The notes beneath the pieces are model-generated. The model ran no database searches. It was not told where the DNA came from and worked only from the letters and a program-made list of their open reading frames with translations. 64,000 nucleotides of DNA from Allobosea sp. 47.2.35. Lineage in GTDB: Bacteria; Pseudomonadota; Alphaproteobacteria; Rhizobiales; Beijerinckiaceae. The stretch covers positions 248,001 to 312,000 of the forward strand of contig NZ_JANLGI010000003.1 in NCBI RefSeq assembly GCF_024655635.1. Reading direction: 5' to 3'. Made by a program: the position numbers and the translations under genes. Positions 9,509 through 17,330 of this stretch are shown here, one piece after another (position 1 is the first letter of the stretch; the number at the start of each line of letters is the position of its first letter).

Positions 9509-10816
9509 TCAAGCGTCGCCGAACACCCGGCGGAAGATCGTGTCGACATGCTTGAAGTGATAGCCCTCGTCGAACATCGCCTTGAGCTCGGAAGCGGAGA
9601 GCTTTGCGGCGACGTCCTTGTCGGCCATCAGGTTGGTCAGGAAGTCCTCGCCATGTTCCCAGGTGCGCATCGCGTTGCGCTGGACCATGGAATAGCTGTC
9701 CTCGCGGCTGGCGCCGGCCTGGGTGAGGGCCAGCAGCACGCGCTGCGAATTATGCAGGCCACCGAGCCGGTCGAGGTTCTTGCGCATGTTCTGCGGATAG
9801 ACCAACAGCTTGTCGACGACGCCGGTGAGGCGCGCCAGCGCGAAATCGAGCGTCACGGTGGCGTCGGGGCCGATCATGCGCTCAACCGACGAGTGCGAGA
9901 TGTCGCGCTCGTGCCAGAGGGCGACGTTCTCCAGCGCCGGTGTGACCATGCCGCGCACGAGGCGCGACAGGCCCGTCAGGTTCTCGGTCAGGACCGGGTT
10001 ACGCTTGTGCGGCATCGCCGAGGATCCCTTCTGGCCCGGCGAGAAATACTCTTCCGCCTCGTAGACCTCGGTGCGCTGGAGATGGCGGATCTCGGTCGCC
10101 AGACGCTCGATGCAGGAGGCGACGACGCCGAGCGTCGCGAAATACATCGCGTGACGGTCGCGCGGGATCACCTGGGTCGAGACCGGCTCGACGGTCAGCC
10201 CCATCTTCTCGGCGACATAGGCTTCGACCTGCGGGTCGATATTGGCGAAGGTGCCGACGGCGCCCGAGATCGCGCAGGTCGCGATCTCGGCGCGGGCCGC
10301 GACGAGGCGGGCGCGGCAGCGGTCGAACTCGGCATAGGCCTGCGCGAGCTTCAGCCCGAAGGTCACCGGCTCGGCATGGATGCCGTGCGAGCGGCCGATG
10401 GTCGGGGTCAGCTTGTGCTCGAAGGCGCGGCGCTTGATCGCGGCGAGCAGCGCATCGACATCGGCGATGAGGAGGTCGGTGGCGCGCGCGAGCTGGACCG
10501 AAAGCGTTGTGTCGAGAATGTCCGACGAGGTCATGCCCTGGTGGACGAAGCGCGCCTCAGGCCCGACGATCTCGGCCAGATGCGTCAGGAAGGCGATGAC
10601 GTCATGCTTGGTGACGCGTTCGATCTCGTCGATGCGCGCGACGTCGAAGACGGCGTCCCTGGCCTTGGCCCAGATCGTCGCGGCGGCCTCCTTCGGCACG
10701 ACGCCGAGCTCGGCGAGCTTGTCGGTCGCATGCGCCTCGATCTCGAACCAGATACGGAAGCGGGTCTGCGGCTCCCAGATGGCGACCATCTCGGGGCGGG
10801 AATAGCGCGGGATCAT
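9509..10816 (-). CDS. purB: Adenylosuccinate lyase
   Basis: Fumarase/aspartase-superfamily enzyme of 435 residues that cleaves SAICAR and adenylosuccinate in purine synthesis. The superfamily signature GSSAMPHKRNP is intact, and the segments HQGMTSSDILDT and RSHGIHAEPVTFG carry the catalytic serine-loop neighbours and histidine of this family. The start MIPRYSRPEMVAIW is the classic PurB N-terminus. Length matches the family (about 430-435). It lies downstream of rpe, separated by repeat copy C, and upstream of the hydrolase gene. Confidence 0.95.
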   Translation of the reverse strand: MIPRYSRPEMVAIWEPQTRFRIWFEIEAHATDKLAELGVVPKEAAATIWAKARDAVFDVARIDEIERVTKHDVIAFLTHLAEIVGPEARFVHQGMTSSDILDTTLSVQLARATDLLIADVDALLAAIKRRAFEHKLTPTIGRSHGIHAEPVTFGLKLAQAYAEFDRCRARLVAARAEIATCAISGAVGTFANIDPQVEAYVAEKMGLTVEPVSTQVIPRDRHAMYFATLGVVASCIERLATEIRHLQRTEVYEAEEYFSPGQKGSSAMPHKRNPVLTENLTGLSRLVRGMVTPALENVALWHERDISHSSVERMIGPDATVTLDFALARLTGVVDKLLVYPQNMRKNLDRLGGLHNSQRVLLALTQAGASREDSYSMVQRNAMRTWEHGEDFLTNLMADKDVAAKLSASELKAMFDEGYHFKHVDTIFRRVFGDA

Positions 10817-10842
10817 CGCAAGCCTTTCACTACATTCTCAAC

Positions 10843-10935
10843 GTCATCCCGGGCGGAGCGAAGCGCAGACCCGGGATCCATGCCTGAACCGTTCCGGAAT
10901 GGATCCCGGGTCTCCCTGCGGTCGCCCGGGATGAC
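10843..10935. repeat. Palindromic intergenic repeat, copy C (93 bp, divergent type)
   Basis: Near-perfect palindrome between rpe and purB. Its ends are GTCATCCCGGGCG and CGCCCGGGATGAC, and the inner arms GACCCGGGATCCA and TGGATCCCGGGTC are complementary. It shares the outer GTCATCCCG/CGGGATGAC ends with copies A and B but has a different, shorter interior, suggesting a related subfamily. Confidence 0.85.
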
Positions 10936-10948
10936 GGCGCGTTAGAAA

Positions 10949-11632
10949 CTACACCCACGATCCGCGCGCGGCTTCGGCCGCCCCACGGATCGCTTCGATA
11001 TTCCCGGCATAGGCCGAAGGCCCGCCCTTGAACACGGCGGAGCCGGCGACCAGCGTATCCGCGCCGGCCTTGACGACCAGCGGCGCGGTCTCGGGCGTGA
11101 CCCCGCCGTCGATCTCGATGGAGATCGGCCGGTCGCCGATCAGCGCCTTCACTTGCGCAACCTTCTCGACCACCGAGCGGATGAAGCTCTGCCCGCCGAA
11201 ACCGGGATTGACGGTCATGAGCAGGATGAGATCGACATCCTCGATGAGGGCCTCGGCCGCGCTCGCCGGCGTACCGGGATTGAGCACGATGCCGGCCTGC
11301 TTGCCCTGCGCCTTGATCGCCTGCAGCGTGCGGTGCGGATGGGGACCCGCCTCGACATGGAAGGAGATCAGGTCGGCGCCGGCCTTGGCGAAAGCTTCGA
11401 CATAGGGGTCGACGGGCGCGATCATCAGATGCACGTCGAAGAACTTACTGGTGTGCGGGCGGATGGCCCTCAGCACATCGGGACCGAAGGTGATGTTCGG
11501 CACGAAATGCCCGTCCATCACATCGCAATGGATCCAGTCGGCGCCGGCGGCGTCGACCGCGCGCACCTCCTCGCCGAGCTTGGCGAAATCGGCCGAGAGG
11601 ATCGAGGGAGCGATGCGGATGGGGCTGGTCAT
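10949..11632 (-). CDS. rpe: Ribulose-phosphate 3-epimerase
   Basis: TIM-barrel enzyme of 227 residues interconverting ribulose 5-phosphate and xylulose 5-phosphate in the pentose phosphate pathway. Conserved segments are [32 protein letters not shown] (catalytic Asp and metal-binding His), [20 protein letters not shown] and EIDGGV. I start at ATG 11632 ([10 protein letters not shown]) instead of the open upstream extension to 11668, which has no homology. GST and a BASS-type transporter precede it on the same strand with gaps of 36 and 44 bp, so a loose operon is possible. Confidence 0.95.
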   Translation of the reverse strand: MTSPIRIAPSILSADFAKLGEEVRAVDAAGADWIHCDVMDGHFVPNITFGPDVLRAIRPHTSKFFDVHLMIAPVDPYVEAFAKAGADLISFHVEAGPHPHRTLQAIKAQGKQAGIVLNPGTPASAAEALIEDVDLILLMTVNPGFGGQSFIRSVVEKVAQVKALIGDRPISIEIDGGVTPETAPLVVKAGADTLVAGSAVFKGGPSAYAGNIEAIRGAAEAARGSWV

Positions 11633-11668
11633 GGCCGGGGGTTTAGCCCCGCTGGCCCGCCGCCGCAA

Positions 11669-12352
11669 TCAGGCGGAACGCAATTTCACCGGAAAGGACA
11701 GCCTGCGGTCCGCTTCCGCGGTCTCCGCTACCACCTGGGCGAAAGACGGACGCTGCTTGAGGCGCGCATACCACTCCGCCAGCCCGGGATAGCCGTCAAG
11801 CGACGGCCCGCCGAGGCGGCGGATGAAGAGCATGCTCATGAAGATCGCGATATCCGCCACCGAAAGCCGGCTGTCGAAGAACGGACGCCCGGCCAGCTTC
11901 TGCTCCAGCACGTCGTAATGGCGCAGCAGCCCCTCCTCGGCGATCAGCGCGTCTGCCTCCTGCGCGATGCGGCGGTCGCGGTCCGGCGAAGGCGGCTCGG
12001 TGCGATACATCAATGGCTTCAGCGCCTGGAACAGGATTTCGTCGCCATAGAGCTCATCCAGCCGGCAGCGGGCCCGCTCGACGGGCGTATCCGGCATCAG
12101 CTTCGGCTCGGGATAGGCTTCGTCGAGATATTCGTTGATCACCGTGGAATCGTAGAGGACGAGCCCGCAATCGGTCAGGATCGGCACCTGCCGCTTCGGA
12201 TTGAGCGCCAGCACCTCCGGATGCCGGGGGTCGTAGCCCGTCGTCTGGTTGAACGGCACCATGATGCGCTGGAAGGCGAGCCCCTTCTCGGTCAGCGCGA
12301 TCTCGACCTTGCGTGAGAACAGGCTCAACGGCCCGGAATAGAGGGTGATCAT
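11669..12352 (-). CDS. Glutathione S-transferase family protein
   Basis: Cytosolic GST of 227 residues with the two usual domains: a thioredoxin-like N-domain (residues 1-80, MITLYSGPLSLFSRKVEIALTEKG, with the VPILTDCGLVLYDSTVI glutathione-binding segment) and an all-helical C-domain ending near residue 210 (SVADIAIFMSMLF). The serine-rich start LSLFSRK resembles the SspA/beta-type GST group rather than tyrosine-type GSTs. The start at ATG 12352 is chosen because homology begins there. It lies 36 bp upstream of rpe. The conjugated substrate is unknown. Confidence 0.85.
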   Translation of the reverse strand: MITLYSGPLSLFSRKVEIALTEKGLAFQRIMVPFNQTTGYDPRHPEVLALNPKRQVPILTDCGLVLYDSTVINEYLDEAYPEPKLMPDTPVERARCRLDELYGDEILFQALKPLMYRTEPPSPDRDRRIAQEADALIAEEGLLRHYDVLEQKLAGRPFFDSRLSVADIAIFMSMLFIRRLGGPSLDGYPGLAEWYARLKQRPSFAQVVAETAEADRRLSFPVKLRSA

Positions 12353-12396
12353 GGCGCGGCTCTCCTGCGACGGGGAAAGACTCGCAAGCCCCTGCG

Positions 12397-13368
12397 TCAA
12401 CGCCCGTCAGCAGCATCCCGGCGCCGAATCCGCGCCGCGATGCCGCCGAGCAGCCAGGGCAGCAGGTAGATCGGGAACTGCGCCAGCGCGAAATAGAGGA
12501 AAGTCGTCGGCGAGACCCCTGCCCCCAGCGCCGCAACCAGCAGGCCCATGTTCCGCTGCCCGGTGCCATAGCCGATCATGAAGCGCTCGGAGGCCGGCAG
12601 CAGCCGCAACACCAGCCAGCTCGACACCAATCCAGCTGCAGAGACCGCGAAGACGCACCCCAGCACGAACAGCACGAGCCTGGGATTGTCGAGCGCGGCT
12701 TTCGTCACGCCGTCCATCGCCGCGATGGCGAAGATGAAATACATCAGCACGCCGAAGCCATCGAGATTGGCCTTCATCGCCTTGATGCGCGCGAGCCCCA
12801 GCCAGAGCCGGATCGCGGCCGCCACCGCCATGCCGCCGCCGATGAAGATCAGGAGGCGCAGCGTCAGCGCCCAGCGGTCGAGCGGCACCGCCGCCCCGGC
12901 AAGCAGCTCGACCAGGATCGGCGCGACGATCGGACTGACGATCGTGGTCAGGATAACGCTGGCGATGATCAGCGAGGGCTCGAAGCCGTAGAGGATCGCG
13001 ACGGCCGGCGAGGACATGATCGGCGGCGCCGCACCCATGATCGCGAGCCCGAGCACGATGCCGGGGTCGAGGTTCTCGCGTCCGACCAGCAGGAGCGCCC
13101 CGCCGATCAGCAGCACCGGCCCGGCGATGAGCCAGGCGCAGCTCGCGGCGAGCTTGGCCGGGCGCCGGAGCAGGCCGAGCGTCACGCTCATGTCGAGCCG
13201 CATGAACACGACCGTGGTGAAGCAGAAGATCGTGATCGGCAGCGCCGGCCGCGCCATCGCCGAGAATTGCGGCAGCGCGAGGCCGAGGAAGATCGAGAGC
13301 GCGAAGCCTTGCGTGCCATGGCGGCCGAGCCACGCGAGCGCGGCAGCGAGGAAGGCGGCAGGATTCAT
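12397..13368 (-). CDS. BASS-type (bile acid:sodium symporter superfamily) transporter
   Basis: Integral membrane protein of 323 residues with about nine or ten hydrophobic helices. It resembles the bile acid:Na+ symporter/ACR3-like superfamily. The segments GLAIMGAAPPIMSSPAVAILYG and GTGQRNMGLLVAALG occupy the positions of the two discontinuous helices that bind Na+ and substrate in that fold. I start at ATG 13368 (MNPAAFLAAALAWLG); the upstream frame is polar and unlike the family. The ACR3 cysteine motif is absent, so arsenite export is unlikely. The substrate, perhaps an organic anion, cannot be assigned. Confidence 0.7.
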   Translation of the reverse strand: MNPAAFLAAALAWLGRHGTQGFALSIFLGLALPQFSAMARPALPITIFCFTTVVFMRLDMSVTLGLLRRPAKLAASCAWLIAGPVLLIGGALLLVGRENLDPGIVLGLAIMGAAPPIMSSPAVAILYGFEPSLIIASVILTTIVSPIVAPILVELLAGAAVPLDRWALTLRLLIFIGGGMAVAAAIRLWLGLARIKAMKANLDGFGVLMYFIFAIAAMDGVTKAALDNPRLVLFVLGCVFAVSAAGLVSSWLVLRLLPASERFMIGYGTGQRNMGLLVAALGAGVSPTTFLYFALAQFPIYLLPWLLGGIAARIRRRDAADGR

Positions 13369-13633
13369 CGACTTGGGCTCTGGAATCGCTCTCGAAACGG
13401 ACGCAGACTGGCCCAAGGCGCGCGCAGCGTCACCTGTCGCTGGAGCAGCCCGGTCCTGCGCCGGCATAAAATTGCGCATCTATCCACCGACTACAGCTCA
13501 TGACTGGCCATTTCGGCAAGTTGGCGCAGAAATTGCGAAAGATCAGCCCATTCCGCGCAAAATCCGGTCGCGCCGCTGACAAGCCCGTGCAAACCGGTAT
13601 CCTTGCGGGAAAAGGGGCTGGCAGGAGCAGGTC

Positions 13634-14884
13634 ATGAAGGTGGATACGATCGTTCTCGGCGCCGGTGTCGTCGGCATTTCGGTCGCGCTTCATCTCCAGA
13701 AGGCCGGGCGTGCCACCTTGCTGGTCGACCGTCGTGCGCCGGGCGAGGAAACCAGCTACGGCAATGCCGGCCTGATCCAGCGCGAGGGCGTCTACCCCTA
13801 CGGCTTCCCGCATGATTTCGGTGCGCTCATCCGCTACGCGATGAACAACACCATCGACGCTCACTATCACTGGAGCGCGATCCCGAAACTCGCGCCCTTC
13901 CTCTACTCCTACTGGATGCATTCGCGTGCCTCGCAGCATGAGGCGATCGCGCATAAATACGCCAAGCTGATCGAGCATTGCGTGACCGAGCACGACGCGC
14001 TCGCACAGGAGGCCGGCGCCACCAACCTGCTGCGCCGCGACGGCTGGATGAAGGTGTTCCGCACCGAGAAGGAGCGCGACACCCGTCTCGCCGAGGCCGC
14101 GCGCTGGAACCGTGAGTTCGGCCTGAACTACCGCGCGCTCGACATGGCGACCCTCAAGGCCGAGGAGCCGCATCTCGACCATGGCAGCCTGATCGGCGGC
14201 CTGCACTGGACCGACCCGACCACGGTGATCGATCCGCTCGGCCTGTCCAAGGCCTATGTCGCGCTGTTCGAGAAGCTCGGCGGCAAGCTCGCCATCGGCG
14301 ATGCCGGCACGCTCCAGCAGAACGGTGCGGGCTGGACCGTCACTCTCGCCGACGGCACCACGGCCGAAGCGAAGGATGTCGTCGTCGCGCTCGGTCCCTG
14401 GGCCGACGTGCTCAGCAGGAAGCTCGGTTACCGTCTGCCGCTCGCGGTCAAGCGCGGCTACCACATGCACTACAAGCCGCAGGGCAACGCCGTGCTCAAC
14501 CATCCGGTGCTGGACACCGAGCGCGGCTATTTCCTCGCCCCGATGCTGCAGGGCGTGCGCCTGACCACCGGCGCCGAATTCGCCGATCGCGATGCGCCGA
14601 AGACCCCGGTCCAGCTCGCCCGGGCCGAGCCGATCGCCAAGCAGCTCTTCCCGCTCGGCGAGCGCGTCGATGCCGAGCCCTGGCTCGGCCGCCGCCCCTG
14701 CACGCCGGACATGATGCCGATCATCGGCCCGGCGCCGAAGCACAAGGGCCTGTGGTTCTCCTTCGGCCACGCCCATCACGGCCTGACGCTCGCCGCCGTC
14801 ACCGGCCGCATGATCGCGGAAATGGTCACCGGCCAGAAGGTCTTCGTGGACCCGACGCCGTTTGCCCCGGCGCGGTTCGTCTGA
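13634..14884 (+). CDS. FAD-dependent oxidoreductase, D-amino-acid dehydrogenase (DadA)-like
   Basis: DAO-family flavoprotein of 416 residues. The N-terminal dinucleotide-binding motif is VLGAGVVGISVALHL (GxGxxG at residues 9-14), followed by the DadA-type ETSYGNAGLIQ segment; the C-terminal FAD contact is SFGHAHHGLTLAAVTGRMIAE. The start is fixed by AGGAG at about 13622-13626. Members oxidise D-amino acids, D-hydroxyproline or related amines and pass electrons to the respiratory chain. Which substrate applies here is not visible. It lies 12 kb from the AcnX genes, so a joint hydroxyproline pathway is only a thought. Repeat copy B follows the stop codon. Confidence 0.85.
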   Translation: MKVDTIVLGAGVVGISVALHLQKAGRATLLVDRRAPGEETSYGNAGLIQREGVYPYGFPHDFGALIRYAMNNTIDAHYHWSAIPKLAPFLYSYWMHSRASQHEAIAHKYAKLIEHCVTEHDALAQEAGATNLLRRDGWMKVFRTEKERDTRLAEAARWNREFGLNYRALDMATLKAEEPHLDHGSLIGGLHWTDPTTVIDPLGLSKAYVALFEKLGGKLAIGDAGTLQQNGAGWTVTLADGTTAEAKDVVVALGPWADVLSRKLGYRLPLAVKRGYHMHYKPQGNAVLNHPVLDTERGYFLAPMLQGVRLTTGAEFADRDAPKTPVQLARAEPIAKQLFPLGERVDAEPWLGRRPCTPDMMPIIGPAPKHKGLWFSFGHAHHGLTLAAVTGRMIAEMVTGQKVFVDPTPFAPARFV

Positions 14885-15189
14885 GGCGCCCTTCATAAAG
14901 CACCTGTCATCCCGTGCGCGCTGCAGCGTGCAACGCTGCTGCGCAGACACGGGACCGTCACCCGGAAAAGGCGCCTTCTCGTCGCACGATCCCGCATCAG
15001 CGCAGCAGCACTGCGTGCCGCAGCGCGTGCGGGATGACACACTCGGCGCGTGCGGGGTGCCCCCTTTTAGTGCGGGATGACACCCGGCACCGGCGCCCCA
15101 TCGTCATGGCGCCCCTGCGTCCCGCCCCCTCGCCTCCCGTCGCACTCCCTGCCACGATCCGGCTCCCGATTCCCGACCGAGACCTCGCC
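14885..15189. other. 305-bp intergenic region holding repeat B and a repeat fragment
   Basis: Apart from repeat copy B (14906-15038) and a partial duplicate of its right end (GTGCGGGATGAC, 15070-15081), I see no gene and no obvious promoter. The dipeptidase start could move upstream to ATG 15106. Confidence 0.6.
14906..15038. repeat. Palindromic intergenic repeat, copy B (133 bp)
   Basis: Same length and architecture as copy A (9339-9471). The ends are GTCATCCCGTGCGCGCTGC and GCAGCGCGTGCGGGATGAC, a nearly perfect 19-base terminal inverted repeat, with inner arms CGCTGCTGCGC and GCGCAGCAGC. The centre (about 14965-14995) differs most from copy A. It lies between the DadA-like gene and the dipeptidase gene. 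Confidence 0.88.
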
Positions 15190-16329
15190 ATGGCCCTCGC
15201 CAAACCGCCCGTCCAGGACAATGCCTACGCCGCCGCGCTCGCGCTGCTCGACCGCGTCCCGCTGATCGACGGCCATAACGACCTTCCCTATGTCATCCGC
15301 AAGGATGCCAGGGCGAAGGGCGATGTCGCCACCTACGGCCTCGACAAGGTCCATGCCGAGGGCGACACCGACATCCCGCGCATGCAAGCCGGCAAGATGG
15401 CGGCGCAGTTCTTCGCGGCCTATGTCCCGCCGAAGCAGCCCAATCCCGCCGGTTTCGCCCTCGCCCAGATCGCGCTGATGCGCGACATCCTCAAGCGCCA
15501 TGCCAACGTCTTCCGTCCCGGCTTGTCCGCGGCCGATGTCGAGGCCGCCAAGGCGGAAGGGCGCATCGCCCTGTTCATGACCATCGAGAACGGCTCGGCG
15601 GTCGATGGCGAGCTCGATGCGCTCGACGCCTATTACGATCTTGGCGTGCGCCTGATGACGCTCTGCCACAACGACACCACCGACTGGTGCGATTCCGCCA
15701 CCGACGCCCCGCGCCATAACGGCCTCACCGGTTTCGGCAAGGACGTGCTGCGCCGGATGAACAAGCTCGGCATGGTCATCGACCTCGCCCATGTCTCGCC
15801 CAAGGTGATGCATGACGCGCTCGACGTTTCCAGCGCTCCGCTGGTCTGGTCGCATTCCAACGCCTTCACGCTCTGCGACCACCCGCGAAACGTCCCCGAC
15901 GACGTGCTCGACCGTGTTGCCGGCAATGGCGGCGTCGTGATGGCGACCTTCGTGCCCGACTTCATCAGCCAGGCCTCGCGCGACTGGCACCGCCCGGCCA
16001 AGGACCAGTACGGCAAGAGCCCCGAAGGCATCGACCACGAGAAGGCTGAGGCCGAGATCGAGCGCAAATCCGGCCCGCGCCCGAAGGCGACGCTGCCGGA
16101 GTATTGCGACCATGTCGAATATCTCGCCAAGCGCATCGGCCACGACCATGTCGGCATCGGCTCGGACTTCTTCGGCTGGATCAACCCGGACGGGCTCGAG
16201 GACACCACGACCTTCCCATCGGTGATCGCCGAGCTGATCCGCCGTGGCTGGTCGGAGGAAAACCTCGCCAAGCTCGCCGGCGGCAACATGCTGCGCGTGC
16301 TGCGTGCGGTCGAAAAGGCGGCAGCTTAG
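15190..16329 (+). CDS. Membrane-type dipeptidase (renal dipeptidase, peptidase family M19)
   Basis: Zinc dipeptidase of 379 residues. The first metal motif is DGHNDLPY with His29 and Asp31; the bridging glutamate is in MTIENGSAVDG; later ligands lie in WSHSNA and near HVGIGSDFFGW. The C-terminus GGNMLRVLRAVEK is typical of M19. I chose ATG 15190 because family members begin shortly before VPLIDGHND; ATG 15106 would add 28 residues without any better ribosome site. No signal peptide is evident, so it is probably cytosolic. M19 enzymes hydrolyse dipeptides and sometimes beta-lactams or D-amino-acid dipeptides. The DadA-like gene upstream would suit release of D-amino acids (inference). Confidence 0.9.
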   Translation: MALAKPPVQDNAYAAALALLDRVPLIDGHNDLPYVIRKDARAKGDVATYGLDKVHAEGDTDIPRMQAGKMAAQFFAAYVPPKQPNPAGFALAQIALMRDILKRHANVFRPGLSAADVEAAKAEGRIALFMTIENGSAVDGELDALDAYYDLGVRLMTLCHNDTTDWCDSATDAPRHNGLTGFGKDVLRRMNKLGMVIDLAHVSPKVMHDALDVSSAPLVWSHSNAFTLCDHPRNVPDDVLDRVAGNGGVVMATFVPDFISQASRDWHRPAKDQYGKSPEGIDHEKAEAEIERKSGPRPKATLPEYCDHVEYLAKRIGHDHVGIGSDFFGWINPDGLEDTTTFPSVIAELIRRGWSEENLAKLAGGNMLRVLRAVEKAAA

Positions 16330-16404
16330 TTCGATCGGACGATCCGCCGGCACCATCGCCGGCTTGAGGCCTGCCCGCGCGGCAACGCGTGGGCAGCGAC
16401 GTGT

Positions 16405-16905
16405 TCACGGGCTGCTCTTCCCGACGATCGCGTCAGCGCTCGATTTCAGGCTGGCAGGATCGACGCCGAGCGCGCGCAGCGCTCGCGGCACCACGCCTTG
16501 CGGCAGCCCCGCGACGATGCTGACGACGTGAGCGCCGAGCAAGGGCGCGTGATCCCTCCGGGCTTCCGCCAGTTCCTGCATCACGACCTGCCCGGACGCT
16601 GCAGCTTGATAGGCGCCGGAATGGGCTGAGACCGGTATGTCGGGCGGCGCGTCCGCTGTCAGGCCGATCGACAGAAGGGCATCCCCGTATTGTCGCTCGA
16701 TCGCAGCCTTCAGCGCGCCAGGCTCAGCCCCTGCTTGCTCGAAGGCGAGACGGGCCGTGCCATCCGGAAGGTCGAGCGCTGCCAGCAGAAAATGCTCGCC
16801 CCCCGGCTCGCGCTGCTGGTCGTGCAGGGCATGGATTTCCGCCCGCTCGCAGAGACGCTTGATCGTGCCCATGTCGTCAAGCTTCGATCTGATGCGTTTG
16901 AACAT
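16405..16905 (-). CDS. Stand-alone Clp N-terminal-domain protein
   Basis: A 166-residue protein with two Clp-N-like repeats, about residues 24-75 (HALHDQQREPGGEHFLLAAL) and 106-155 (GQVVMQELAEARRDHAPLLG), but no AAA+ ATPase domain. In ClpA/ClpC this domain binds adaptors and substrates; as a free protein it may act as an adaptor or decoy, which is inference. The ATG at 16905 is preceded by AGGGAGA in the last codons of the upstream gene, so translation is coupled to the HTH protein, whose stop is 10 bp away. The pair forms a two-gene operon under the palindromic operators at 17140-17183. In this order such pairs are annotated as Clp protease N-terminal domain proteins of unknown role. Confidence 0.8.
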   Translation of the reverse strand: MFKRIRSKLDDMGTIKRLCERAEIHALHDQQREPGGEHFLLAALDLPDGTARLAFEQAGAEPGALKAAIERQYGDALLSIGLTADAPPDIPVSAHSGAYQAAASGQVVMQELAEARRDHAPLLGAHVVSIVAGLPQGVVPRALRALGVDPASLKSSADAIVGKSSP

Positions 16906-16915
16906 CGCATTCTCC

Positions 16916-17137
16916 CTAGGCAGAGCTGTCATCCGCCGCCACGTCCGAAAGCCTTTTATGGGCGGCCTGCTTGGTGACCCCGAGCGCCAGGGCAACCCGC
17001 GACCACGACCAGCCTTGCTGCAGGGCGGACCGCACCGCCCCGCGCTCGATCCGGTCCGCCAGGCGACGCAAGGCGACGACGGCCGCCAGGGCTTCCTCGG
17101 GGTCGGTCGGGATGGCGATGTTGCGCAGGTCATCCAT
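16916..17137 (-). CDS. Small helix-turn-helix protein, probable autoregulator
   Basis: A 73-residue protein. Residues 44-63 (SWSRVALALGVTKQAAHKRL) form a clear helix-turn-helix of the homeodomain-like/AsnC type; the rest is a short helical N-terminal part. There is no ligand domain. It is the first gene of the operon with the Clp-N protein and starts only 2 bases downstream of a palindromic operator, so autoregulation is likely. The predicted -10 lies so close to the ATG that the message may be leaderless, consistent with the lack of a Shine-Dalgarno. Function beyond DNA binding is unknown. Confidence 0.8.
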   Translation of the reverse strand: MDDLRNIAIPTDPEEALAAVVALRRLADRIERGAVRSALQQGWSWSRVALALGVTKQAAHKRLSDVAADDSSA

Positions 17138-17139
17138 CC

Positions 17140-17155
17140 GTCAACATTAGTTGAC
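17140..17155. promoter_or_regulatory. Operator 1: GTCAAC-N4-GTTGAC palindrome
   Basis: Perfect inverted repeat GTCAACATTAGTTGAC, 2 bases upstream of the HTH start codon (minus strand). It overlaps the predicted -10. Its centre is 28 bp from that of operator 2, close to but not exactly an integral number of helical turns. Confidence 0.75.
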
Positions 17156-17172
17156 GAGCAAGCAGCCGTCAA
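17144..17172 (-). promoter_or_regulatory. Candidate promoter of the HTH/Clp-N operon
   Basis: Reading the minus strand, TTGACG (17172-17167) is followed after 17 bases by TAATGT (17149-17144). The -35 lies in operator 2 and the -10 in operator 1, so a bound regulator would block RNA polymerase. The predicted start falls at or next to the ATG. The -10 match is poor. Confidence 0.4.
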
Positions 17173-17183
17173 CAAAAGTTGAC
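17168..17183. promoter_or_regulatory. Operator 2: second GTCAAC-N4-GTTGAC palindrome
   Basis: Perfect inverted repeat GTCAACAAAAGTTGAC with the same 6-bp arms and 4-bp spacer as operator 1, differing only in the spacer. Two such copies in 44 bp argue for cooperative binding of a dimeric regulator, most simply the adjacent HTH protein. Confidence 0.75.
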
Positions 17184-17330
17184 AACCACGTCCTCCGCAG
17201 ATCTCTGACGGCGTTACTTCTGGGGCTCTCGCCACCTCGTCGGGCTCGCCTTGAGAACCCGCTTGACGTATGGCCTGCCGCGGCGGCCCGTTCAGAGGCT
17301 GCACCGAAGATCAGACGAAGCGACTGTCCC

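Noticed and set aside
13634..14884. Hydroxyproline pathway joining the AcnX genes and the DadA-like oxidase
   Set aside because: They are 12 kb apart with unrelated genes between them, and DadA-like enzymes have many substrates.
13430..15040. 536-codon minus-strand frame across the DadA-like gene and repeat B
   Set aside because: Its start is inside the palindromic repeat and the rest is antisense to a clear oxidoreductase.
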